This document shows, in pieces, positions 49,721-61,219 of a stretch of DNA of 64,000 bases (the stretch's first letter is position 1; every line of letters starts with the position of its first letter). Location of the stretch: positions 53,055,053 through 53,119,052 of the forward strand of contig CM060732.1 in the NCBI GenBank assembly GCA_030704615.1, given 5' to 3'. Made by a program: the position numbers and the translations under genes. This stretch comes from Takakia lepidozioides. Lineage: Eukaryota; Streptophyta; Takakiopsida; Takakiales; Takakiaceae. The notes beneath the pieces are model-generated. The model saw only the letters and a program-made list of their open reading frames with translations, ran no database searches and was not told where the DNA came from.

Positions 49721-52249
49721 TATTGGACTTATGGCTATTTTTCCTCCCATGGATCTGCTACTTTTCTATATTATTTTATGAATAATACTATTGTTATTAC
49801 TATTCTTCCCACTGACACATTCTGTCAGGGATACGCATCATAGATTGGATGGAATACGGATTCATCCTCAGTGGTAAGAATCAAGAAATACATTTTCATT
49901 TTCTTGAATTTTATTTCTGAAGGGGAAGGATTTCTTGGCTGGAAAATCCCGCTACGGTCACATGCTTCCAACTACTCGCCTGCAGTCCGACTCCATGGTC
50001 GTTAAAAGCAGGTGTGGCGGATTCTGCCACTTTTCAAGCCTAATTCTCAGGCCGAATCGGCAACCCAGGGCAGAATCGGCAGGGATGGCCGATTACGCAC
50101 AGAGGACGGCAAACCTACCACCGAGGCCCGTGTCATCAGCCATGAACCCACCTGCCTTCCCCTGAGGCTCGCCCCGTTTATATCCTCTCCGGGGCTCTGA
50201 ATCTGGGCAATCCATATGGGATAAACAAAACTCCATCGTATTGCGCCACGTAACGGCGAGAATCCGCCACACCTGCTTTTAACTCCAGTGAACGGGCCGC
50301 GTTGGCCGACTCTGCCCTGTGCGCGGCCATAGGGCTCGCCCAAAGACCGCTTACAGGGCAGAATCGGCCAACGCGGCCCATTCTCTAGTACAGATTGGAC
50401 GTGCCCTAACTGCGCACCTACGTGGGTGGCCACGTCCTCCATCCTCGTCTTGCGGACCCCACAGCCGACAGAAGCACCCATTCATGGGCTGCCACGCACC
50501 GCCGACGGATCCGCCTAAAACAGCTCCGTGCAACGTATGCAAATCTGGGCAGCTGGGGCAGCGAGATGCTGCAGCCCGGAAACAAACAAAGCAGCCTGAA
50601 AAATTCAAATTCTGATCTGCTGGAAGCATGCCGCGGGTCGCTGGCCTTCTTTTTTTGTTTTTCTTTTTGTTTCTCAGGACTACGGTGTAACTTATCAATC
50701 ACAGAAAGTTACAGGGAGGTGAAAAAACAGCTTAAGGGTTAACGCCAAAATAAGACACCGGGTGGAATGTATGTGGGGCATGGTGCCATTTCCATCGGAT
50801 ACGTGGCATCCCGTGTCACGTGTTTCCGACTATGCTCCTCCAAAAAATATGTAGTATTTAAACAATTTTAGCCAATAAAATAAATATATCTTTCTTTTTA
50901 TTTTGTGATATGGTATAGCAGCGGTGACTGGAACAGCCGGTCATATGTGGTTCCGATTGTACCGAAGGGAGTCGACGAACAACGTTCGTTCATTAGCGCC
51001 AATATCTCATCCCTCCGGGCTGTTGTTCATCCGTGATGGGATAGCTGCGCTCATCTTCGATCGGTCTGCCACGTTCGTGCATGTATTCATGAAGTCTGCG
51101 ATGAGAGTGACAGTAAGACTAGTCTTAAACGCACTGACAAGCACACTGTGCAGTGTGTGTCGCTGTGTGTGTGTCCGTGTAAATCCATGACATGCCCCGA
51201 TTTGAAAGATGAAGGTGACGAGGGAGTAATGGCGTTTGCTGCTTCATTCCCCCATTGTTTGTTATTTTATTTCCATACTGTTAATTGATGCATGTAGTGA
51301 GCATGGTGATTGGTGACAGGAATTTCACAAGTTGGGTTTTACATTACCGTCTTGGAGGTAATTCTCATGACGTGCCTGACCTGGTCCATAGTCCATAGTC
51401 CATACCATGAACTACCTTCCCAAAGGTAACTGCGTGTGTCCTGTGAAAGAGATCAGGGCCTTCTCTCCTACTAAAGAAACAAGCAGTTGGAGGGACCGGT
51501 GGGTTCATCACAAGTTCAAGACAGTGCATGGTGAAAGGGGGCCTTTCAAATCAACAAATGTTGCTGCTGTCATTAGCACCATTACTTTGTGTTTGTGAGG
51601 TAATTGAGAAATGTCCTCACAACCCCAGATTTCCAATCCAGAATTAGTCACCACAGATGTGATTGGTAATGGTTCAGCGCCTTATCTGGGAAGAAGGCAA
51701 TGCATTGGTACGCCTTCACCTTTGTGTCGGGGGGCCCACTTATGGATGACTGCTACCTTCATATATTCCAGAGCAGCTCACTTTCTGAGTAGGATCATAA
51801 CTTTGTTGTTTTGCAGGACAATTCGAGATGTCCAAAACAAAACAAGAAGATTAGCAGGGCAGGGCTGCTGTTTGATTAGTGGGCTCTGTCTCTGTCTCCA
51901 ACTGTTGCAACAATTTCAAACTTTCTCATCATGTCGTTTGTATTAGTACACTTGTGTAAGCCACAAGAAGAATGTAGAAACACAAACTGCAGAGGGTGAG
52001 CAGAGAAATCGGAGTGTCGGGGAGGGCAGAGAACAAGTGGGTTGCAGCAGCTTTTGGTGCAATGGTGAAGGAAGGTGATAAGCGGGAGAGAAGACGGAGG
52101 GGGCGGTGAGGGGGTGCGGCCCGCCCTATCCTGCCATGGCGACACGTCTCTTGTGAAGACGGAGTGGCTCCATCCGACTGTACTTCAGGAGAGAGAGGGC
52201 TGCTAGAATCGCGAGCTGCATGTGCGCATGCACAAAAAAGGCTGCAGTG
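49721..52249. other. Intergenic region with foldback cluster
   Basis: It holds the inverted repeats at 50001-50379. A cacgtg G-box core occurs at about 50817-50822 (tgtcacgtgtttcc). AT-rich sequence at 49730-49800 and 50840-50920 shows nothing recognisable. The last few hundred bases should contain the promoter of the unknown gene that starts near 52250. Confidence 0.5.
50001..50379. repeat. Cluster of two inverted repeats (foldback element)
   Basis: Pair 1: 50001-50025 (gttaaaagcaggtgtggcgg plus attct) is a perfect inverse of 50259-50283. Pair 2: 50294-50319 (gggccgcgttggccgact plus ctgccctg) is inverse to 50354-50379 with one mismatch. Related words (gccgattctgccct and inverse) recur between them at 50050-50095. 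This nested arrangement is typical of a foldback or MULE-like non-autonomous element. Ends and target duplication were not defined. Confidence 0.8.
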
Positions 52250-55200
52250 ATGGCGGTTTCTTTGTCGCGCTGCGCTCCACCTGACCCCCACTACAGAAAA
52301 TTGATAGCACCCGGGTTGACGAGGACTGCGGTACCCTCTATCTCCTCAGTCTCTTTTCTCCGTGTCTCTTGCCCTGAGTTTCTCCAGCCTTGCTCCCGCT
52401 CCCTCTCCCACAGATTTTACGACAGATTCACAGTGATGTCGTCCTTTCAGCACAACAGCAGTGCTGGGTGGTGTTCGATCCTCTCTGGGTTTGTAGGGGG
52501 CTCGAGTGTACACTCAGTGTGCTCTTTTTTGTTGAGACTGGTATTTGTGTTGGATTGTGTTTGCATGTGCTGTACACAGCGGCCCGAGTGCCTAGCTGGA
52601 GAAGCGCATGTTGTCACTACCAGACACATGTACACAGCTCTTTCTCTAAGCAAATGTTACCGACTTCTAGGTGTCAAATCTCTGATATTGTGAGTGGGAA
52701 CTGTACAGAATTGCAGATCAGTGCGGGCGAGACAGAGGCAGCAAGCAGGAACCGAGGGGGCTGCATTACAACCGGTGGCAGACCATGTTAAGCTACCGAA
52801 GGGAGAACCGTGTTGCAGGGGGATGCCCTTGGTGGTAATGCCATCCCGGCCCTCCTCCAGGCTAAGAGTGAAGAAGGGCAGGCAAGAGCCGAAGGTAGAC
52901 TCCATGGATTTGGAGGCAGCCGAGTGGGTGAGCAGAGTACTGGCAAATGACCCCATGGTGGAGGTTGACCCCGTCACTGTTTCGGAGCAGATCATGGCTG
53001 AAAAGCGGGCGACCATGGTGGCTACCGCCACCATCTCCACTGGAGTTCCCAACATGCTACCACTTTCTGGCAGTTTTCCCAAGATTCCGAATGGCGTAGC
53101 GCTAGCGGCAGGTCCTAAAAAAATTTCTTTGTAGCATTGCTTCCCAGGCACTGAGTTCTACTGGGGTTACATGGTGTAGAGATAAGTGCTAGTGTGCACT
53201 GTGCAGACCATTATGGGTCTTGATTGGCCAGCCTGTTCTGGATGTGACATTGAGTCTATTCCAGCAACACAGGACTTCCTGGTGGGTGCTTGCAGGTTTG
53301 TATGTGCATGGTGAGCAAAGTGTTATTGTCAGCACAAGTCAATGGAGTTTGGTTGTGATGTGGTGTTTTGGTTTTTCCTTGTGTCTGTCAACAATCGCAG
53401 CACTCAGATGTGCAATCACTGCAACAGGTGCTGTGCTGGTTCTGGCCACAGTAGCAGCCCTTGTAAGAGCATTGAGGTCTGGAATGCAGCACACTTCTGC
53501 TTCAAACATGGAGGAAGCTATCTCCTCTTCTCAATTTGGGAGCTTGGATACAAGGAGCAAGGTTGTGGAAGAGACTATAAAGGCAACACATGATGCCATG
53601 GCTGCAAAAGCCATGGCAAATGAGGTATCTACGAAACTAGCAGTTACTGAAGAAAGGCCTGAGGTGTATGCAAAAATTGCCAAGGGCGAATTCCCATCCA
53701 TCCTGGCAGTTGGTAATGCAGCTGGGTCAGCAATTCTTACAACTTTCGATGTCCAACCCAGCTCTGTCAGGCCCCAGCCTGCCCACCCAATCTCAATGCC
53801 CTTGCCCCCAAGCCTGTCCATGTCAATGTCACTGGTGAGGGCAGCCACTCTTCAAGACTCCCCACGTTACTCTGAGACTGCCACACTCGAGTCATCTCCT
53901 TCTACACCTGATGAGGTGCCTTCGCAACATCTCACCACCCCTGAAACAATGGATTTTGAGATGGGCACTGAATCTGAGCCTGCACACTTTGTTGAACAAG
54001 CCAACGTCACAAATGGGCACGTCTTTGCTCCTATTCCTGAGGATATCCTGGAAGGTCCCTGGCAGTTCAAGGGTGAGGAAGTGCTGGCGATAGCTGCTGG
54101 AGAGCCACAGGACAGACACATTGAAGACTTGGGTGAGGAGGGGCTTAGCTTCAACACGGAAATGGAGAACGTTGCTGCCTTTACCGGTATGGAAGCCCCT
54201 GTACTTGCAGAGCACCAAATGGATCAGTTCCAGGATTCAAGCTCAAGTGATGCATCAGCAGGAGAAACACTCACAGCTGAGGAAATTCTGCGTGCAGCTG
54301 AAATAGAGGTAAGCTCACCACAGATGAGCACCAAACTATGGGTTCAATGTCTGGTCTGTGGTGGCATTGATCACCCGAAACAGAGTGCGGGTAATTCATT
54401 TTGATTAATTTGAGGATTAGGGGCCTTAAAGGTGGGGTGTGTTTATTCCTTTCTTTACTTTTTGCAACAAATGTTCTTTGGAGCAACAGATGCGCCAGCC
54501 TTGGTTCCAAGTCATGAATCCTTCTGGAACACCTGAAGCTCTATGAAGTGGTGAAATTTAGGGTCGGGTGTTCCAGGTACTTCATTTCAGGTTGTCAATG
54601 CATCAAAACCAAGAAAATGGAGTGTCTGGTATAACTGATCCTAAAATCCTTAGCTGTTGGCAGTCCTGGATGTGATGAACGTACTTTTGTGGCACTGGCC
54701 AGACCTGTATGTACACCTGCTAGAACAGCAAAGGCCTGCGAAGGTGCCCTGCAATTCTTTGAAGTAGAGTGGGTAAATTTTAAGTGGGAAATGTATTACC
54801 ATGTCAAAACCACTCTTGAACAGTGTGTTGGAATTAGAGTGATAATGAAAGTTTGTTGGTTACATAAGAGCATGTGGGATTGGTTCTTTGTGAAAGCCAA
54901 ACAAAGAGATGTCCACAAGCATTCCTAACATGTAGAAATATCTCATATTTGAGCAATACATAAGAGCATGTGGGATTGGTTCTTTGTGAAAGCCAAAGAA
55001 AGAGATATCCACAAGCATTCCTAACATGTAGAAATATCTCATATCTATACACAGGCAGAGGAAGCAAGGAGCAATGCCAAGTACAGGGCACTGCAGGCTG
55101 CACTTCCTGCAGTAACAATTGGAGCTGGTGCAGTGGGTGCACTTGCTGGAGGTAACTTCTCCTGCCCTCGCTTGTAGTCTTCTGCTGCAGTTATCGACCC

Positions 55201-57748
55201 TTGTGATGGATAGTGGGGTCTACCTCATGGTGTCACTTACTTTCGTGATCACCCTAGAGGTCTCTTGAGAGCGGGGACCCAGTCACAATTCCTTACAGCA
55301 ATGTGTAGAGTGCAGGGCAATGGTACCTCCGCACTAGTTTGATTGCCATGCCCCACAGTGATGCCTAGACTGCCTGGTTATGGTGAACAATAGTGCTATA
55401 CCATTACATACGCGCCAAGACTATGCCAGCAACATACGACTAAGGTATCGCTATTCCTACTGTGAGGTGCAGTGGATGGAGCATTGGAGATGGTGGGGCT
55501 TGCGGCAACAGCCAGCTTCATCTCCTATGAGTTGCTGTGGGCACATACAAGGTATACCTCCTCCTAATGCCTTGCTTTCTAGAACCGTGACAGTTATGAG
55601 GGCCTTGATCTGGATTGGTTGCTTTGTTATGACCAATGCCAATCAGTTAGTCTTGTATGATTCTGGATCGTGTGCAGATAGGACTGTTGCACCATCATAT
55701 GGTGCGCAGAGCACAGCTGTGATAGTGTATATCATAATTCATCTTTTAGAGTATATCAAGTACACTGTAAGGTTGCACTGTGGGTCGGTTCACTCTGTCA
55801 GAGCACAATTGTACCTGCCACATCACTGGCCTCTATGCAGCCAAGTGCTGAGACCATGACAGCAGGCTTGAGGTTCTAGCACAACAGTACTAAGCATAGC
55901 ATAGTGGGAACGCCTTGCCAGAAACAAGGTGGTGTGTGGCACTGATGTGTGCTTTTTGCATGGGTGCAGGGAACTGTTGTGGGATGATGTAAAGAAAGTT
56001 ACTGATCATAAGAAGCTTGTCAGCTTTCTCAAGAATCGGAAGATTGTACAAGACTGCTAAACCCCCCTCACATTTGATTCATGGAACCCTTGCAAACAAA
56101 CAAAGCATTGCTGGGGGATCTTGGAGCTCTGTACAAGTATGGCTGTTCACATCCACACTTGAATTGTGGGAACAGCTTCATCTATATGCAGTTTTATCCC
56201 AATCGATTGTGAATGAAGAACCAACTTGATGACACCTGAACTGAGTGTATGCATGTACTTAGACCGGGCTTGGCAACCGAAAGGTCGCGAGGAGTGTAAA
56301 TATGTGTATGTTTCAACTGAGTGGCAGTCAGAATGAGAGTCAAACACATCTTCTGTTTGTAATGTGTCTGTACCATAAAAGCCTGTGCCATGCTTCATGT
56401 GCAGCCCTTAGGTGATTCCCAAAATCCTACTACTAAATCCTTTCTTGTATTCTTTACATCAAGGTTTTGGAGGTATCCAGGCAAACTTTGCAATTGCACT
56501 TGCAGATGGTAGAATTTGATAGAAAAGAATTTACCCAATATGTTATAGACTGACATGTTGAGACCTTGGAGATTAGAGGTTACTGTCCTTAGTGTGGTTC
56601 TTTTACTGTACAATTATCATTGATGAAGGGATTGGTATGTTTGAATTGTGCATCATTGTGCACCATATTTTATGAAGCATGATGCTGGGAAAAAGAATTT
56701 ACAGAGAATTGTGCAGTGATGTGGCTTTTGTTCCTCTTCTGGATCTGATGTACAGCCTCATCAGTGTTGCGGTGACCTGCAATGGGTTCTTGTCTGTTGA
56801 ATTTTGTACGTTCTCCTGCTGCAGGTTCCACGACCACTGCTAAGTTTTCCTGCATTGTCGCCCACAAATACGACTGGTTGACAAAGATTGGAAGTCCAGA
56901 AAACTCATGGGTGGTCATGTGGAGCAGTTTCTGACATGTTTAAGATTGCCTCCATCTTAATAATAGGACACAATTAAAACAGGTTTGATTTTTGGCAAAA
57001 GTTCCTCCAAGGCTGTTGGGGGACCCTTGAGGTTTCCCACCGGTCCCTCTCTAAATCACAAGTATATATAAAAATGTGCAGATGGCTGCTTCATTTCTCA
57101 CTCTGGTGAAATCTCAAGTGCTCTCCCATATTATTGGTTATGCCCAAAATATGGGTCAAGGGTGGATGTGGCGTGAATCAAATGAAAGGTCTTGAGAGCT
57201 TTTTAGGATTACAGCTGCAGCTATGTGGGAGACTTCCAGCACATGTCAAAGTTCACATCACCCCCTTTAGTTAAACCAAATGAACTGGGGGTATGGACAT
57301 TTCAGGGTGGCTCAAACCTTGCAGAGAAGAGGGGTAGCTCAGGGATAGGTGTGAGCGATAGTTCAGAAGAGAGTGCAGATGACTCTTCTACAACCAGGCA
57401 GTTGCCACAGAAGGACCGCTTCAAATACAGGAGACCAACATTTTAGTTCCTTCAGGAGGGCACTGGTTAAAACCTCTGGAAATTATAAAGTCAGGAACAT
57501 CTATGAAAGACAGGCTGTTGGAGGCGGCACTGCAGAAAGTAAATGAAGCAAAGGGGCTTGCCACTAATACGTCGTGGACGAATTACATCACAAGTGTAGA
57601 TGCTTCACCTGGTACTCCACTTCTTCCCTTCCTAGGTGACAGCTTTCTGGGACTGGGAAGCCTTGTGCTTGTTGCCGTAGCTTTAGCTAGTTGGTGGAGA
57701 AAATTGCAGCGCGGGAAAAAGGTTTTGAATACTACGGGCTCAAACTAA
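52250..57748 (+). CDS. Multi-exon membrane protein of unknown function
   Basis: Not recognised. Probable exons: one from the ATG at 52250 (Ser/Arg-rich MAVSLSRCAPPDPHYRK, transit-peptide-like, 3' end not fixed), about 52709-53111, 53401-54308, 55055-55151, 55473-55551, 55970-56045, probably 56464-56508 and 56825-56876, then sequence near 57206-57360 and a last exon 57431-57748 ending TAA. Exons from 53111 to 56045 join in phase with GT-AG introns; joints at the start and after 56508 are uncertain. Visible parts: a hydrophobic helix AITATGAVLVLATVAALV, an acidic Ser/Pro/Glu-rich middle, AKYRALQAALPAVTIGAGAV with a following Gly/Ala segment, MVGLAATASFISYELLW, a basic piece DDVKKVTDHKKLVSFLKN, and a C-terminal helix LGLGSLVLVAVALASWWRK. 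A plastid envelope or thylakoid protein is possible but only inferred. Confidence 0.55.
54862..55046 (+). repeat. Direct tandem duplication beside an acceptor site, period 96 bp
   Basis: The copies start at 54862 and 54958, both acataagagcatgtgggatt, and run to atatctcatat. They differ at two or three bases. The second copy ends eight bases before the acag acceptor of the exon starting at 55055. Confidence 0.9.
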
Positions 57749-57828
57749 AGATGTTCTTAATGCTCCGACCTGCTAAGACCAGGAAAAAGACCAAGAAAAC
57801 ATTTCGGGCAGTCCGGGCAGGTTCCAAC

Positions 57829-58384
57829 CAGTGTTGTTCCGGTATATAGGGTATTGCCTGGTATGTGCACAGGTATATGCACTGGTATTAGATACCAGAC
57901 CAAGTTCATGGTGACAGTTTGTGGAAATATTACAGTGATGTTCGCACGGCGGTGTGTAAGGCCGTGGATGTGGTATAATTTGGGAGAATACTTGGTCCTA
58001 TACCAAGACCAGGCTGGTATCAGTTTTTTCACACCAGCCACAATACCAGTACTCCCCCCGGCATCTTCCTCATTTACTCTGGTATGTGTACTATACTAAT
58101 TTATGTGTACATATGCCTACATATTTGTACTTATGTATATTTAGTTTTTATTGTATTGTATTTGTTTTCACTTGATACATGCTATTTGATAAACTTGTTA
58201 TTCAATGATGGTTGTGGAAGGATACCATAATTGATATCTCATACCAGCTGGTATTGTGGTCACGATACTCATACTCATACTAGTATCTGGAAAAAGATAC
58301 ATCTATTATTATATAAAGTTTTGCGATACGTCTGGTACCGGGACCAGTCTGGTATGTCCTAAAACTGATACTAGTACAACACTG
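57829..58384. mobile_element. Non-autonomous hAT-like transposon with 8-bp target duplication
   Basis: The ends are CAGTGTTGT and ACAACACTG (9-bp terminal inverted repeats). The element is flanked on both sides by the identical octamer gttccaac (57821-57828 and 58385-58392). An 8-bp duplication and CAGTG-type ends are hallmarks of the hAT superfamily. The 556-bp interior is full of ggtat/ataccag words able to fold back and has no transposase. The exact flanking duplication suggests a fairly recent insertion. Confidence 0.88.
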
Positions 58385-58405
58385 GTTCCAACGGCCTGTT
58401 TAGAC

Positions 58406-58736
58406 TTTTTTCATGAGCGGCGGTTCCGGCTACTTCAAATTTTAGAAAATTATTAACCTGCGGTTGCGGTTATTAAATTTTTTATGGCTGGATATAACCT
58501 GCAGTTACGGTTACTTGCAAAAACCTCAAATAACCGGCGGTTCTCATGAGATAACCACGGGTATTGGGCGGTTCTTTAAGAGGTTCTTTGCTTGGTTATT
58601 TGAATGCTTGACCTCCGCCGGTTCCTAACTGGACCGGTTACTTCATTTTTTCACCTCCGCCAGTCATATATATATATATAACCGGATAGGTAACCGCCGG
58701 GTATTAGAGAAAATTTTAAATAACCGCCCAACAATG
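58406..58736. mobile_element. Second short element with 8-bp target duplication
   Basis: The octamer gtttagac occurs at 58398-58405 and 58737-58744 and brackets 331 bp rich in aaccgccgg/ggcggtt words. The right end reads cattgttgggcggtta when inverted; the left end (catgagcggcggttcc) matches it only loosely, so the left terminus is degraded. The size of the duplication again fits hAT. It lies five bases from the first element's right duplication. Confidence 0.7.
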
Positions 58737-58744
58737 GTTTAGAC

Positions 58745-59599
58745 CAATAAAACATTCTGGGCAGCCTGGGCAAGTACCCAAAAAAATGACAACGACGAAA
58801 CGTGGCAACGATGATGTGGCACTATGGCACCCTATTCCTGCTCTACGCTAAACTAGCTTCCGACCTTCGGTCATCGCAAGAATGTACTAGGGCGATATTT
58901 CGGATATTTTTACACTTACTACCGTCGGAGCAGGTCTTGTATATCAACCTTCATGGCTATTTTTTCCTTGATTAATAAAATTAAAGCAAGGGCCTCTGTT
59001 CCCTTTTCTTTAAAAATTATTTTATTTTATTTTATTTTAAATAATTTTATTTTTAAATTAAAAAATAAAATAAAATAAAAAACACACTACCGTCTATATT
59101 TCCTCAAATATCAATTTTTTATCATTAATAACGATGAAGGTACCTAAGGTCTTCATGAATTTATATAAAATAAATTGTTTTTTTGTTCCCCTTTTTGGAA
59201 AAGAAATGGCTTTGAGGATGGATGCATATGAAAGTTTATAATATGAATGTGTCAAGCTATGATGGCAGACATTTTTTTATTTATTTTTAAATGAAAGAGA
59301 ACATAGACCTTTTTAATCAACTTAATAAACGAAGAAAAAATAACCTCGAGACCATTAGGAACAGGGCAAGGCCACTGCAGGGCCGCATATGTCCATAGGT
59401 TCAATCAACAGAGAATAACCAAGAGCTAACCAACATCCAAGCTACCTGTAAGGAGCTAACAGCAGCCTAGCTAGCAAGAAACCAGCAGCCAGGAGATTTG
59501 CAAAATAAAAAGCTAAGCAACAGTGGAGAAACCAACAGCCTATTCTAACAACAAGTGAAAAGTATGACGCCTCCCGAAAGGAGTGTAACTTATGGTGTC
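58745..59599. other. Repeat-rich intergenic DNA
   Basis: It contains the second copy of the 23690-23800 repeat (58750-58870) and an AT-only palindromic tract at about 59005-59085 (ttttattttattttatttt facing aaaataaaataaaataaaa). No gene is supported. Confidence 0.6.
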
Positions 59600-59745
59600 A
59601 CTTGACCCTGAAGGGCTACTGCCTTCCAACAGGAAGATGGACACCTTCATGACACACCAGAGGGTGGTTTGAACCCACAACCACATCCAACGTGGTATGT
59701 GCCCATTACCATTAGGCTACATGTTGGTTGTCCTAATGACAAGTG
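59600..59745 (-). mobile_element. tRNA-derived SINE head
   Basis: On the minus strand, TAGCCTAATGG at 59709-59719 fits the RNA polymerase III A box and GGTTCAAACC at 59666-59675 fits the B box. Their spacing of about 33 bases is usual for tRNA-type promoters. The sequence does not fold as a whole tRNA, so a SINE is more likely than a tRNA gene. The 3' end was not defined; the body continues toward 59600. Confidence 0.7.
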
Positions 59746-59747
59746 AA

Positions 59748-61045
59748 TCAACGCAACTCCTTGAGAGAACCAAAATCTAAATGAGCCTGAGATTTTGAAC
59801 TTCGAAGCTTGTGATACCGCCAATTGATGTCTTCATCTCGCTCAGCGGGAGAGGGCCAGTGATTAGGAGAAGCACCAAGCCCGGAGAACACATGAGGACC
59901 AGACTGTGCCCTCATTGGAGAAGCCAGAGCAGAAAATTCCACGCCAACCCCACGAGGAGTCAAATTCCTTGATGAGCTTGGAGCCAACAGCTTGAGAACA
60001 TCTGAGTAAAGCTGCATGCAACACCTCCCATGCCTTGTGTCCTTCTGTTAGTAAATTAAAGAAAATACATTGTAGAGAAGCCTGAACGGAACAAAGCTGT
60101 CATTGATGAAGGTTAAGCAAGTGAATAGTGGGACTAGAAGCATCGACTGGTTTCCAAGCTTGGTACAGGGCTCTAACCCGCGACCAGATGCAAACAGCAA
60201 ATATGCAGCTGAAAAAACAATGCTCCAAAGATTCAGTAATCCCCTCATTACAAACACAACATGCAACTTGAGGATCAAAGGAGGAACCCACAGGGAGAAT
60301 CCTGTTGCCAATTTTCCATAGAAAGGTCGAGATCTTTGCTGCCTTCTGAGGAGTTCAGACATGCTTCCAAAGAGCCTCCCAGTTAACAAAAAAAAGACAT
60401 TAAGTGTAACCACTTATCAGCCCACTTGGCACTGGGAACAGAAAGCCCCAAAGTAAGAGAATACCCCAACTTTGCATAATACTTAAAGAAGAGAACTCGA
60501 ACCGGCCAGTTCCACTCCCCCAGATCAAAGGAAAGATCCACTAGAGGGCAAGATTTATACAAAAAAAAAGAAAAAACAATGAACCATAAACTAGCTAGGA
60601 GAATCTGATTTGCTACGAGGACTCTACCAGTAATTGAAAGTCTCGCAGAACACCAATATGTCAACCTCTGTTTGTAGCGGCTAAGCACAAGGGAGAACCT
60701 ACTGCAATCTGAAAGACCAATCCCAATTTGGTGCCCTAGGAGAGTATGAGATTGCCCTTCTTCAAGCCAGGAAAGTCCATAATCATGGCCCCAGCGGGGA
60801 ATATGGGGGGCAGCAAATGACGAGGTGTCAGCCATTATCCCACAAGACTTCCCTCAATTAACTGAGAATCCAGAAGTAGAACAGAATTCATTGAGTGAGG
60901 ACAGGCCCTCTTGCACATTTTCCATGGAGGAATTGTCCAAAAACATCACTGAATCATTTGCATACATAAAGATCTTGACCTCTAAATAACCCCCTTTAGG
61001 ATGGTTAATCTTCATACCTCTAAAGCAAGGATTAGCATCAAGCAA
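59748..61045 (-). mobile_element. LINE retrotransposon relic (reverse transcriptase C-terminal part)
   Basis: On the minus strand, 60854-61045 carries the RT catalytic region KIFMYANDSVMFLD, where the usual YADD motif reads YAND. 60383-60835 carries the thumb region typical of plant L1 elements (SITGRVLVANQILLASLW, then WADKWLHL). 60100-60291, in another frame, carries the zinc-binding CCVCNEGITESLEHCFFSC segment of the zf-RVT domain. Stops and frame changes between them, and the Asp-to-Asn change in the catalytic motif, show a dead copy. The endonuclease part would lie to the right and is absent: unrelated sequence starts by about 61060. Confidence 0.87.
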
Positions 61046-61219
61046 GTATTGTCACAGACATAGCCCAGAGGAACTTATCAGGAGTAAATACCAGAAGTTA
61101 TCAAATTATCATGTTATCAAAAATTACCATGATTTACCGTAAGTTACCATTAGTTTTCGAGTTATCGGGAGTTTACCAAAATACCGAGAGTAACTTGGAA
61201 ACTGCTTAGGAAGCTTTCT

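Noticed and set aside
59600-59745. A genuine tRNA gene
   Set aside because: The A and B boxes are good, but the ends do not pair into an acceptor stem and no anticodon arm is clear, so a SINE was preferred.
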